Source: Forficula auricularia (taxonomy: Eukaryota; Arthropoda; Insecta; Dermaptera; Forficulidae). Taken from it: a stretch of 64,000 bases of DNA. A program made the translations under genes and the position numbers. The notes below the pieces were generated by a model, which saw only the letters and a list, made by a program, of their open reading frames with translations, did not search any database and was not told the origin of the DNA. This document shows, piece by piece, positions 1 to 10,713 of the stretch; the first letter of the stretch is position 1; each line of letters starts with the position of its first letter. The stretch is taken from NCBI GenBank assembly GCA_024734495.1, contig JALMQS010000075.1:6917129-6981128 (forward strand), read 5' to 3'.

Positions 1-370
1 AAATTGAACCTTGGCCAATAATGGCGATTGCGCAGCTCGTTGCAATCACCATACTCAGTGCTTATCAGTCTCAGTTTAGGTACTCTTGTACTTAACTCCT
101 GTGATAAATTCGCAAACTTGGTCCCAACATTAAATAGAATGAATGAAAACACCCTTTTTATTACGTATTAGATATGCTCATATTGAGTTCCGTCAATTTT
201 TTTTTGCTAATTTCTGAATGGAAATATCTGAAACGTTGAGATAAATCATTTTCTATCATGATTTTATACTTATAACGACAAATCAATGATTTTATCCTCT
301 GCTTGGTGCAATTAAACATATACATACATATAACAAATATAAATGTCTATATATATAATTTATTTGTTTG

Positions 371-582
371 GAGTCTATAGTTTCGAAGGTTAACCTTCAT
401 CATCAGTCTTTCAATTTAGAAATAAACTGTTTTATCTCATGGAGTTAATTACCTGAATGTATATAGAAAATTCGTTTTCTTATTATAGCAAGCATTTCTA
501 TATCCAATCGGGTCATTAACAGTTAACATATTTATAATTAAAAGACGGATGATGAAGTTCAAGCCTTCGAAACTATAGTCTC
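371..582. repeat. Inverted pair of hammerhead-like repeat units
   Basis: Two copies of one unit face each other. On the - strand at 410-371 the order is GACTGATGATGAAGG, CCTTCGAAACTATAG. On the + strand at 541-582 it is GACGGATGATGAAG, CCTTCGAAACTATAGTCTC. The outer flanks (TTTATTTGTTTG and CAAACAAATAAATTATA) are also complementary, so the whole block forms a foldback with about 130 bp between the units. Related units occur at 43681-43725, 47741-47800 and 55871-55930. Confidence 0.6.
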
Positions 583-612
583 AAACAAATAAATTATAAA
601 TATACATATTTA

Positions 613-830
613 TAATTAGTAGATTAAAAATTCACAGTTCTTTGGACAATGTTTTTTTATTGAAGCTCTTCTTCAATTTTTGTACAACGTTTCGTCTCTC
701 TCGAGTGGGTCTAACCAATTGAGTACTTGAAAAAGTCTCGAGAGAGACGAAACGTTGTACAAAAATTGAAGAAGAGCTTCAATAAAAAAGCATTGTCCAA
801 AGAACTGTGAATTTTTAATCTACTAATTAT
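613..830. repeat. Near-perfect palindrome (foldback MITE-like element)
   Basis: The arm 613-705 is the reverse complement of 737-830 with only a few mismatches, around a spacer of about 31 bp. The centre carries CTCGAGAGAGACGAAACG, so the GAAACG motif shared by other repeats in this window is present on both arms. There is no coding capacity. Arm identity suggests a fairly recent insertion. Confidence 0.75.
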
Positions 831-2924
831 GTGGACATTAATCAACATAATATTTATATAATATTTGGTATATATTTCTTTATGTTTATTTTTCACCAAG
901 CAGAAGACAACCTCATTGATTTGTCTTCATGAATCAACAACTCTGCTACTCTCGGTAAAACAAAATATTTTCAATTAAATGTTTTTATATACTCTTTGTT
1001 TATGAATCAGAACTTTCGGTTGAAAAATTAAAAAAAAAAAAACATGTTTAAAAGGTAAAATTTTGAAAAAGTATAAGAATGAGGAAATTCGGTACACATG
1101 TTGATATTAAAAAGCTGTAGAGTTTTCATTAGATCTAACTCGTTCGCCGATATAAAATTGCCAAATCAGTAAAATTTGAAGAGTGTACTCATTCTTAAAA
1201 AGTTTTTGGTCCAAGTCTTCTTTCTTTTCTACCATTACCTACTTTAATCTAAAAAATTGGAATCCGGTTTCATTCATATTTCAAATGAAAAAAAGAAAAC
1301 GTCTGCGTGGTCTGATTCTATTTCCATCTTATGATATAATATCCAGTTAATATTTCCGAATCACGTAGAAAAGAAAAAAAAATTAAATTAAAAAAAGCTT
1401 GGAATTTATTAATGTAGAATGAAGCTCATTGATTTGGCTTTGTCAAAAACAGGTCAAGGAAAAAAAAATCGGCAAATAATTCAATTGAGCCTAAAAACAA
1501 TCAAGAAATAAGATATGTTCCAAGTGGCCACGAGGGTCTAGCCTTCATAAATAATTCTTGCACAAGGCTTTTGGGTTCTTTTTTAGGCTGTCTATCCTTG
1601 AATATATTATCTAATAATAACTTTTTTTTACTTCATACCTAAGCGAATAATTTAGGAAAAACTAGAACACTTTTACACCTAATATTAGAACAATGTTTGA
1701 AATATAAGTGGAGATATGTTAAACAGAACCCTCCACTTCCGTCTTCCGGTCACCCTATTTAAAAGAGTCCATTAAAGGTCTGCCTAGTGTAACTATAGAA
1801 TATCCGGGAAGGGGATGAATTTGTTTATCTCCTACTACTGATAATATTTATATCCTGCCTAGGACCTGCGGGTATCATTCATGCTTGTCTCATCCATTTC
1901 CTATTGACTGGAGAGGAAGCAAGCCTGGACAAAAAAAAATACTTCCAAAATCGGTCGCTCACGAATTATCTGACTCAGGTGATTGTTTCCGGAAGCCTTA
2001 ATAGGATTTCAAAGTAAATAGGAAATAGACGCCGAAATCTGGATTTTAATCTTTTTGGAATTAACATGAATTTGCTCTGTCGTCTTTGATACCAAAAGAT
2101 GATGATTATAATCAAGGATTGAAAAGACAGGTAGATTAGTTTTTAGTTTAAAATTTTCGCTGTAGTTGATTAAAATTTCAAGAATTAGCCGAACCAGTGA
2201 ATTTTCAAAAAGAAATGAGGGTGAAATGTAAGCCAGTTCAAAAATCGCGAATTTAAAATTACATTTTGAATAATTTTCGATTTCAACCTCTGTTACCAAA
2301 ATAAACACTTTCCGTCAACCTGACTAGCACTGTTTCAACATAAATAATAATTATTATTTATTATAGCGTTCAAATATAGACAATAGATAATACTTAAATT
2401 GGAATAGAAGATTATAAACATTAGTTGACATTACTAGATTAAACAATGTACAGTTATAGCCTTATTTTATCTATAACGTAAAAGGAATACTGCGTATATT
2501 CCTGAACATAGGCTTCCCTATTAGCTTGAGTGTTTCTTCATACACCTATCATTAGGGTAGAAAAAGGTAGAAAAGAAAATAATTTAGAAAAGGGAGGATA
2601 GAACTAGACATGTCAAGCACTTTTCTAAGATTAGATTGTCATAGAATTCTGGGCAAAACCTTAAATGATCATTCCTAGAGAAGGATATGAATTGGTGAAA
2701 TTACAGCTTTGGATGGTTGTAAGATTAAGTATCATCTCTTGATCGAATATTGTTCCCCTAATAGCATACTCGCTCCAGAAGATATCTAATAAACACCAAG
2801 ATATTTTAAAAACATCTTAAAAGCAACAAGACCTGAATAAGACATCTTCTGGATAGAGTGTGTTATCAGGGTGGTGATGTATATAGAGAACACTTTTAAT
2901 TCCTAATTGAAAAGTGTTTATAAA
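831..2924. other. AT-rich intergenic sequence without a supported gene
   Basis: A poly(A) run near 1030 and scattered A/T homopolymers are seen. A 99-codon - strand frame (2009-2308) is Ile/Phe/Ser-rich without a recognisable domain and is treated as chance. A modest inverted repeat lies around 2770-2860 (CCAGAAGATATC against CATCTTCTGG). Confidence 0.5.
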
Positions 2925-3195
2925 TGTTGTTAGAGTTCGAGGTTGTGATGGAACTGTATTAGATGAAGGAGGAGGTATCAGCCAAAGTTTGATGCGCTGG
3001 ATTCAATATAACACTCTGAATAAAACGTTTCGGCCTGAATTTATTTGACCATCTTCAGTAAATTGGGCTACATAATATATGAATATCTATTTGTAAATTT
3101 TGTAGCCCAATTAACTTAAGATGGCTAAATAAATTCAGGCAGAAAACCACCGCATCCAACTTTGGCTGATACCTCCTCCTTAATCTAATAAAGTA
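2925..3195. mobile_element. Inverted-repeat element, family 1 copy A
   Basis: The left end (TTAGATGAAGGAGGAGGTAT, CAGCCAAAGTTTGATGCG) is mirrored at the right end (CGCATCCAACTTTGGCTG, ATACCTCCTCCTTAATCTAA, up to about 3190). The internal arms also pair: GCCCAATT, CATCTTCAG and AATTTATTTGACCATC have partners on the other side. The - strand holds CTGAAGATGG, CCGAAACG at 3058-3025. The left flank (TTAGAGTTCG, TGATGGAACTGTA) recurs inverted at the right flank of copy B near 43085-43115, so the true element is larger than the palindrome. Confidence 0.65.
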
Positions 3196-4506
3196 TTTAT
3201 AAAGGCATTTTTAAGGCATTAACAACACTAGGTTATCCCTTCCATAGAGCATAGATAAATATAGAGTGACGTCAGATATTTATTTTTTGTTCACGTGACT
3301 ATTACACCCTCGGTTGATTTCAAAACAGCATGTGATTAATGGTTTCTGCCGAAATGTATCAGCCAGATAAATACACACTGTTTCAACAACTACTTCTGAA
3401 CTGTTTGTGTAGCAATTTTCTGATATTGGAAAACTGTATTTTTATATAATATATTAATAGAATTACCACCAATACCCAGGCTATGTGTAGAATAGTAAAA
3501 TAAATTTTATAACAATGCATAATGGTCATTCTTATCAGTTGAAAACATCACGACTATTTGTGCTAAAGAATATTTGAGTGACCATAGTCAAACATCCAGT
3601 TTTGCAACATTTATTTCTGACAACGTGACTAATCCACCCTTAGGTTGGTAAATATAAAAAAAAGAATGAATGCTAGTTTCAACAGTTTTCAAAGGTTCGA
3701 ACTGAATGAATCCAATTAGATAACCTCTTTTTTTTCATTACCTTCTTCTGTTTGATTTTCCTTCACCTTTTACATTTCTAATAGTTGATATTATTTAATT
3801 TGCCCGCTTAAGATAATTATATATAATCTTGGATTTTCAAACGATTGCTCAAGTTAAGGATTAAATTAAATTAATCGTTTAATAACGAGGTGTAGAAAAA
3901 ATCTATATAAATTTCTGTCTTTCTTCAATATTGACAAAACCTTCGTATCTATTAAAAGTATTAAAATTGAAGTAGATAACGCAACATCAGGCCAGAACAG
4001 GTGTTAAATGATGGTCTCCGGAGCTGACATAATCATTAAAGCCCAGCTTATAAATTAATAAAGATAATTAAAATTAGTTTCTATTGGTCTATGGATGAGG
4101 AGGTGGTGACCTTCAGCATCGATCTCTCTGCAGAATTCTTGGGCTGTCTTTCTCCCTCTCAATCTTTGAACTGGCGAACTTGACCTAGACGAAATTGAAA
4201 CTAAATATATTTACTCTTCACTTCATTTAACATCCACTCTTCAAAAAAGAATATTATTACATTTGCCAGCGCCATCAGCCCCCTCCGAATATTTCAACAT
4301 CGGTCTATTTTCACATCTTTATTATGTAAAGAAATATATAAAAACAAATAAAATATTAATTTAAGAGTTTATATTTGAATGATTTGTAAAAAAATTTATT
4401 TGCGCAAAACATATATTTTTTCCAGTAAATTGGGAATAGATTAATCTGATTATTATACCATATAAACATTGACTTTTTATTTTAATTGGACTTTTTAGTA
4501 TATTTT
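3196..4506. other. AT-rich intergenic sequence without a supported gene
   Basis: No open frame of interest and no clear repeat boundary were seen. Position 4080-4300 is somewhat GC-richer (GATGAGGAGGTGGTGACC) but carries stops in all frames. Confidence 0.4.
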
Positions 4507-4658
4507 AGTATATTTCAACCAAATAATTGGGGATATGGGATGCCAGACATTTAGAGAGGTTAAACAGCTGGCGGGGGACAGAGTCGAGTGGAGACGGATT
4601 GTTGCATCAAACCAGTCTTAGGACTGTATACTCAATGATGATGATGAGTATATTTCAA
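4507..4658 (+). mobile_element. 5'-truncated non-LTR retrotransposon 3' end with 12-bp target-site duplication
   Basis: The insert 4519-4646 encodes the tail of a LINE reverse-transcriptase polyprotein (REVKQLAGDRVEWRRIVASN, then QS-stop) followed by a short 3' end closing in TGATGATGATG. It is flanked by a perfect AGTATATTTCAA at 4507-4518 and 4647-4658. A related, longer and decayed copy lies at 45601-46040, where the same D-R-A-E-W-R-G segment and GATGATGAT tail recur. The LINE clade cannot be fixed from so short a piece. Confidence 0.7.
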
Positions 4659-5308
4659 TTGGATAAAAATATCAAGAAAAAATCTGCCCTGAACGCCTTT
4701 AAATAAATAGAGGACTTAGACTCGCCCAGCGCCTTGCGGTATGCAACCCGCACTACACCGCACAGTGTTTTTTAGGCGGGCTTGGCTTAATTACGCGCAA
4801 CTCGTTTATCTTCGAATATCCATGAGATAGGGTACTCTACACATGCCAATTCTCTCATCCAAAAAATATATATTTTTATCCCATATTATATTGACACTTT
4901 ATTTAAGAAATTTTGACAAGAACATTACTTTAATTTCTAAAAAAAAACTTCTTCAGTTATCTACAATATAATATATACCTTACGTATGATCCAAATAAGC
5001 TTCAATTGAGAAGAAAATTAGTTTTTTTATAAATTATACCTTACCTTAGTAGTATTGCTATTGACCATTTTCTTGAAAAAACAATAATATATAGTATTTT
5101 AATTTGTTCAATTGAGATATAAATTCGATTAAATTATAAGCAGAATTCAATATATATTTATAGTCAAGTAAAAAATATTTTCTAATTTTAACGAATTCTT
5201 TAGCAAAATATGAGTAGTAGTTGAGTAAATGACAATGAGGAGTGAAAGTAAACTAGTAATGGTTTAATTATAAGTTAAGAGAAATCAATGAAAGCGTTGG
5301 ATGATAAA

Positions 5309-5439
5309 TATAAAGCAATGATCTCACCTAGTCCATCGAGTCAATCTAAAGTATTTTTAGTAATTATAATATCATAACTGCAAAAGTGTCTGGAAATAGT
5401 AATGGGATGAAGCATTACTAATAATTAATTAATAATCTC
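5309..5439. repeat. Duplicated upstream block, copy 1
   Basis: This is about 80% identical to 6104-6240 in direct orientation, starting TATAAAGCAATGATCTC and passing through TAGTAATTATAATAT, GTCTGGAAATAGTAATG. It contains no open frame. The first copy is about 1.1 kb upstream of the Tribbles start codon. Confidence 0.65.
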
Positions 5440-6103
5440 TAATAAATACATGTAGATGCACACACTCTAATAAATAGTTAATATACTTTAGAGTGCGATT
5501 CATTTTATTTATTTTTCTTATAAAATAATTTCATTGTGAAATTTTTTATCTAAAATTCATAATTAAGTTCGGTTTGGTTAAGTTACGAGCATATATAGAA
5601 AAAAGTTCCAATCAAATAAATCATTTCATTATGTTAAGTTCTTTTGTTTTAATATAGATAAAAATCCACTTTTAATCGAAGGATTGGAAGAAAAAGTAAA
5701 CATTTGTTAAGCCTTGGTACGTTCTCTGCAAATTATGGTGAACTCACAATTTTTTTTTTAAAAACGGTTCGATCTAGAAATCTGAAACTTGGCATAAAAG
5801 TAATTAATACAGACTATTGTGTCAACTAATTAGCTAGTCATGTTAAACGACTTTTCTGTATAAAATCTTTTATTTTCTTCTTTTTTACATTTTTCATCTT
5901 TAAGGTCTGAAGCTAGAACGACCAAATAGGTTATTAGGTTTAGAAACAGAAACATTTTGGAACAAGAATGCATCTTGTATCAATATGAAAATAAAAAAAA
6001 AACTTTAAACAAGAGTTAAAAAAAACATGAAAAATTTGCAGGGAATTTTAATACTTTGGCTGCACGTCGAGATATGTTCGTCGAACTTATTGAGAAATAC
6101 AAT
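5440..6103. other. Spacer between the duplicated upstream blocks
   Basis: This AT-rich sequence between the two copies holds no supported gene. Short A and T runs are present near 5750 and 5992. Confidence 0.4.
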
Positions 6104-6240
6104 TATAAAGCAATGATCTCACCCAGTTCATAGAGCTAATCTAATATTAGAATACTTATAGTAATTATAATATGATAACTGCAAAATGCGTCTGGAAATA
6201 GTAATGAAATGAAAAATTGCTAGTAAATAATTAGTAATCT
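6104..6240. repeat. Duplicated upstream block, copy 2
   Basis: This is the direct repeat of 5309-5439, separated by about 660 bp. It ends where the GC-richer 5' leader of the Tribbles gene begins, about 260 bp before the ATG, and may therefore overlap promoter sequence. Confidence 0.65.
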
Positions 6241-6500
6241 TTTAAGTAGAATTTGATTAAAGTCGTAGCTAAGAGGTTCGAGTGAGCTGACTGTCCAACT
6301 AATTGAGTTTGTTTTGTGTTCGGTTGCAGGTGTTTGACCAGCCGCCGAGACGAAAGAAGACGCGTGTAGTGTGATTTGTGTGTTTCCTCTGGGACCAATT
6401 TTGCTCCATCCGTGACGTAGTGTTGTTCAATACACATCCAAATACCAGTGTGCCTTTTTCCAAGTGAACCTTAGGATTTAGCATTGCGTGAACAATCGCC
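6241..6500 (+). promoter_or_regulatory. trbl: 5' leader / promoter-proximal region of the Tribbles gene
   Basis: This stretch is clearly less AT-rich than the sequence on its left and runs directly into the start codon. It contains no ATG on the + strand, which is expected of a leader that delivers ribosomes to the ATG at 6501. An in-frame TGA at 6489-6491 closes the reading frame upstream, so 6501 is the first possible Met of this exon. A CAG at 6327-6329 preceded by a T/G-rich tract could be a splice acceptor, in which case only 6330-6500 would be transcribed leader and a further 5' exon would lie upstream. No TATA box or clear initiator was found, so the transcription start is not placed. 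Confidence 0.45.
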
Positions 6501-6755
6501 ATGCAGCTGACATCAAACCGTTCTTCAGGTGCGGAGGGCGTGAGCCTGAAGCCGTTACCTCTTCAGGCGCCACCAACCCTTGCGCCGCCACCCCCAGCTC
6601 CTCCACCGCCTCCACCACCTGCGCGTTCTGCACCGCCTCCACCGCCCCTCGCTCCTCGACTTCTTGCCGATCAGTATCTGTTACTGGACCAGCCGGAACT
6701 CGGGGACTTATGGCGTTGTGTTGACGTCACTACCGGCGAGGAACTAGTCTGCAAG
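6501..6755 (+). CDS. trbl: Tribbles pseudokinase homolog, exon 1 (residues 1-85)
   Basis: This is the first coding exon of a Tribbles-family pseudokinase. Such proteins are scaffolds that recruit the COP1 ubiquitin ligase to substrates and also bind MEK and Akt. The start has G at -3, and an in-frame stop lies three codons upstream. Residues 18-52 are strongly proline-rich with runs of 5-7 Pro. From about residue 53 the kinase-like domain begins: YLLL at 59-62, no glycine-rich loop, then EELVCK with K85 at the position of the ATP-anchoring Lys (VAIK in kinases, LRCK in vertebrate Tribbles). The exon ends in AAG followed by GTGAGT, phase 0, and joins exon 2 in frame (CK to VLG). A palindromic TGACGTCA lies inside the coding sequence at 6722-6729. 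The open frame past 6755 runs into a foldback repeat and is intron. Confidence 0.9.
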
Positions 6756-6837
6756 GTGAGTTGTCCGCTTACTATGACGTTTCCATTAAGGGAGAGAATT
6801 CATAAAGAGAAATCAATGCTTGCTGCAAATAAATTTA

Positions 6838-7470
6838 TATGTTGCAGTAAATACCCGTTTTTAGTAAGAACGGGTTCTTACTAGTTAAAACACATTTCCC
6901 TGAATACCTTCGTGGCAACTAGAGTTTACTGATGTTAGGTGAGTTTGGTTCAAAGGTCTAGAACAGTGATTCTCAACCACTGTGCCTCGGAATTTTAGTG
7001 TGCCTCGAGATTCTTGAAGTGTGCCGCCTCTGCTAGGCAGTGGTCCCTCCAGAATTGAAAATAATTTTTTTTTTTTTTTTTACATTTGTTTATCAATTGA
7101 AACTACATTTAATCCATTTTATTTGATCATTTGAACTGAAGAGCTAGTAACATTTTACAGGATGCAGAATGTCCTATATGATATTTTTATAGGTACATCA
7201 ATCACCCAAATAAAATTCTATTAATTTATTTTATTGTTAGTGCGCCGTGACCAAAAAAAGGTTGAGAATCACTGGTCTAGAATCTTGATTTTTGTTCTTC
7301 CGCCTCATTTTGGGTGTTTATTTTCAAAAAATTTTAAACGAAAATTTCAAAAATTACATCTTCTACAACTTTGAATTGACGTTTAATTATTTATTAAAGC
7401 ATCTCTTCGAAATTTTTGACATTTTAGTTTAAAAGATTTTGAAAATAAACGGGTTTTTACTGCAACATAT
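6838..7470. mobile_element. 400-bp foldback family, copy A, interrupted
   Basis: The left end is TATGTTGCAGTAAATACCCG and the right end is CGGGTTTTTACTGCAACATA. Internal landmarks are shared with 43243-43643 and 53581-53987: TTAGTAAGAACGGGTTCTTA, GTGGCAACTAGAG, GTTTGGTTCAAAGGTCTAGA, CTTCCGCCTCATTTTGGGTG. The copy is split by a hAT-like insertion (6964-7274), and its central part differs from the other two copies (TTGAATTGACGTTTAATTAT, also seen at 7855). It begins 83 bp inside intron 1. Confidence 0.75.
6956..7282. mobile_element. hAT-like MITE with perfect 8-bp target-site duplication
   Basis: The element 6964-7274 (311 bp) has 15-bp terminal inverted repeats, CAGTGATTCTCAACC at the left and GGTTGAGAATCACTG at the right. 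It is flanked by GTCTAGAA at 6956-6963 and 7275-7282. An 8-bp duplication and a CAGTG...TCTCAACC terminus are hallmarks of non-autonomous hAT transposons. There is no transposase frame inside, and an internal T run is present near 7065-7081. It is nested in a foldback copy, which dates it as younger than that copy. Confidence 0.88.
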
Positions 7471-7614
7471 ACATTTAGATTGTTTTAAAAATTTAAATAA
7501 ATACAAATCTTTTAAAAGAAAGTTTCTAAAATCACAGTGATAAAGGGAGAAATTATTCCAAAACCTTTGGATTTTATATCTTATATAAAACAATTTTAAA
7601 ATGTTTATTTAAAA

Positions 7615-7715
7615 TCCAAACGTTTCGGGAGAATTTAAAAAATTTTAAAAAAGGTTTATATACATTTTTTAAAACAAATATTTATTCACATTTTTAAAAT
7701 TCTCCCGAAACGTTA
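7615..7715. repeat. Short inverted repeat with GAAACG motif
   Basis: AAACGTTTCGGGAGAATTTA near 7618 is mirrored by AAAATTCTCCCGAAACGTTA near 7697, with about 50 bp of A/T-rich spacer. This is another instance of GAAACGT at the edge of a palindrome. Confidence 0.5.
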
Positions 7716-8027
7716 TAATTTTAAATATTGATTTCTCTTTATGAATCAACAATTCTTGCTTCTGTCTTTTCAATTGAAATTTTTTTTATCCAGGTAGGTA
7801 GGAATCAAATAAAACTAAAAGATTTGATCCTCTGTAATCTGCTTTCATTAAATTTGAATTGACGTTTAATTATTTATTAAAGCTTCTCGTCGAAAATAAT
7901 TATTAAAAATTCAGGGTTCGATTCCCTGGCCGAATTATTCGTGACAATTATATTTTCCTTTTTCATCTCAACGGTTTAACATATGGTATATGTATATAAT
8001 CCAAAAATCACTCATTAGTGGTTCATC

Positions 8028-8440
8028 ATGATTTCTCTGGAACTACTAAGGTTCGGTACTTGAAATTGAGCATGAAGCTTACTTTTTAGATTGTAGATTC
8101 TTGCTAAGAAAGGTTTTTCAAAGCTTCAAATTTTAAAGGGGTGAAACAATTGAAAAAAATAAAAACACGATGTTATTTTAAGATATATCGATTTTTTTTA
8201 ACTATTAGAGCCGGAAAAACTTACAATTTTGTATGAATGTTAATTTTAAGTCATAAACGCTTGCTAAAAAAGATTTTTAAAGAATTTAAATTTTTTAAAG
8301 GAGTGAATAATGAAAAATCACGGCTTTATCACGATTTCTCTAGAGCCCCAGAGCTATTGAGTTAAAAGTATGGAGCTTGCTTTTAAGACGTAAATGTTTC
8401 CTAAAAATAATATTGAGAAGAAATAGATGACCAAAGGGGC
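8028..8440. repeat. Degenerate tandem repeat of about 150-bp units
   Basis: Recurring landmarks appear in the same order two to three times: GATTTCTCTGGAACTACT or GATTTCTCTAGAGCCCCAGA, then a GAGCATGAAGCTTAC or ATGGAGCTTGCTTTTA segment, then TTGCTAAGAAAGGTTTTTC or TTGCTAAAAAAGATTTTTA, then AAATTTTAAAGGGGTGAA or TTTTTTAAAGGAGTGAA. Units differ by many substitutions, so the array is old. It is non-coding. Confidence 0.45.
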
Positions 8441-10713
8441 GCTTCACAACTATTATTATATATTATAATTAAATTATTTCATTCTCTGCTAAGGAATACA
8501 GACTAACATTACTGTAATTTCTAATTAGACAGCGTTTCATTTCTTTAGTGATATTTTATCAAGTCGATAAAAATGATTAATGGAATAATGGAATTGAAAT
8601 AATTATCGGAAAAGAGGTTTTTTTATTTAATTAGTTTTTTCCTCTTATTAAAAACAAGGACTAAAATGATCAAGGACAGTCGATGGTGGAGAAGTAATCT
8701 TCGGAGTCGAAGCTCAAAAACAATGTATGCATAAATTCATGTAAAATAATTGGTTTAATAAAATTTATAAAAAAATAAAAAAAAACATCAAGTCGATGCA
8801 AAATAAATAATACAAAAAATATTAATCAAGTTATGATGTTTTTGATGATTTTTAGTTGTATATAATATGTTCTAGAAACATGATAAAGCTTCAATAAATA
8901 TTTGAACGTGGAAAGGACTATAAATAAAATTTATCTTTGTTATATATGTATTTTATTATCAAAAATATTTATATAATCGTTGTTTTTCAATGTTACTTTT
9001 GGCTTTTTTGAGTGGGATGCCTATGTACAAATCTTTTTTTTTTTTTTTTTAAGTAAAAATTCGCTTAACAAAGGTGCTTTTTTTCTTTCCGTGGAATGCT
9101 TACATTCCACTTCAAGGAACGATTTCTTGGTAATCAAAACAGAAAGAATCTCTTCTCTTTAGTGAGTGAATGGTGTTAATTAAAGCCAGACCTGAATTTT
9201 CGAACACGTATACGAAATAGTCTTTCGATGATATATCAGAGCAATTTTTCTTTTTAGCTAATTTTAACGACTCGGTATCGTTGAGAAATTGGATGGAATC
9301 TATTCAGACGGATTTTTATTTTAAACAGATTTCGTAAACTGAAAAAATTGAAATGATTATATCATCTCGCTTAAATAAATATTTCATTAATTTACTAAAT
9401 CAAATCAACTAACCTTTAGCCATATATAAATTAGATTTTTTTTTTTTTTTTTTTGAAATATAAAATAAAATATCCTGTTGAAACATATATTATTCATTTA
9501 TTCACTATGGAAGACATTAGGAAAACATTTGCTATTGCTAAAGATATATTAGGACATTTTATATTGTGTAAAATTTAATCAATGAAATACGTAGTTAGAT
9601 TTACTAATGGTTAAATCGTAATTTTCATTTTGAAAAATATTGGAAAATGTAGCCAAAACCAGAATCAATAGCTGTGACGTCAGAAGTCAGCTTAATTTTT
9701 TCACCTATTTGAAAATGTACAAAGAAAATTTTCTAATGAACTTACAAAAAAAAAGGGATTAAAGATAGTTTTGTTTCTGAACTTTGGAATATAAGTTTAA
9801 AAAATAAATAAGTTTTAATTGTTTCGGCGATGGATAACAAAATTTTAGTTTAGTTTTTTCCTTTCTTTTTTATTCAATTGAAAAGTTTCTCTGTACATTT
9901 TTAAATCGTAGAAAAGAGTCTAATGCTGACTAATCGATCATTAGTTCGTATTAAAAAAAATATTAATAATAATAAAAATTTAAACTTTTAAGCTCTATCT
10001 GATCATCTAAATCATTATAAAATTTGTAATTTCTTTATTACATTCATATAGTTAAAGAAATACATGTAATTGATTATTTATAGTCCTAGAATCTTTTTCT
10101 AAAAAACACTTAGAAAATAACCCCGTTTAAAAATAAAATTCCATTTCTTTAGATGTCATGCAAACAGTCGATTAATAATATTTAAAGAAATCCCTCCCCT
10201 AGAAGAGTGAAGTATAAATCCAATTGGTTGAGTCATCATCGTGATTTATATCTAGACCGAGTCTACCTATAAATATAATTAAATGCCTATGTGTATTTAT
10301 AATTTGTTAGATTGGTTAATGATCTTTGAAACTTGGAAATAACTCATGTAGCTGTTATTTTTATTATTAATCAAATTCCTAAAAATCTAATCAAAGAAAA
10401 AAACAAAAATAAAATATATTTTCCTAATAAATATCGAATTTATTAAATTTATTTCATATCAAAATATGTATAACTATATAGAAAATAAATACATTTTTTT
10501 TTTAGATAATCAGTAAAACGTTTATTTTTTGTCTTGATCAATTTAAATCGCATATAAATATAAATAAACCTTAAAAATGCAATAAATTGTTTTGGGGAAA
10601 TGTATTTCAATTATTATCAATAAACTTTAATGGATATCTGTTTATTTTTATTTAAATATGATATATAATAATGTATTTTGACGAATTTTATATATTTTAT
10701 AGACAAGTATTCA
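8441..10713. other. AT-rich intron sequence without a supported feature
   Basis: Long T runs occur near 9031-9049 and 9438-9453. A 60-codon + strand frame at 8980-9162 is Phe-rich low-complexity. Nothing else was recognised. Confidence 0.4.

Noticed and set aside
2009..2308. 99-codon - strand frame
   Set aside because: Low-complexity composition with no domain or promoter context.
6488..6724. Second frame over Tribbles exon 1
   Set aside because: It is a shadow of the proline-rich coding frame; it has no homology and no supporting ATG.
6756..6884. Extension of the exon 1 frame past the donor
   Set aside because: The GTGAGT donor and in-frame joining to exon 2 end the exon at 6755; the extra codons run into the foldback repeat.
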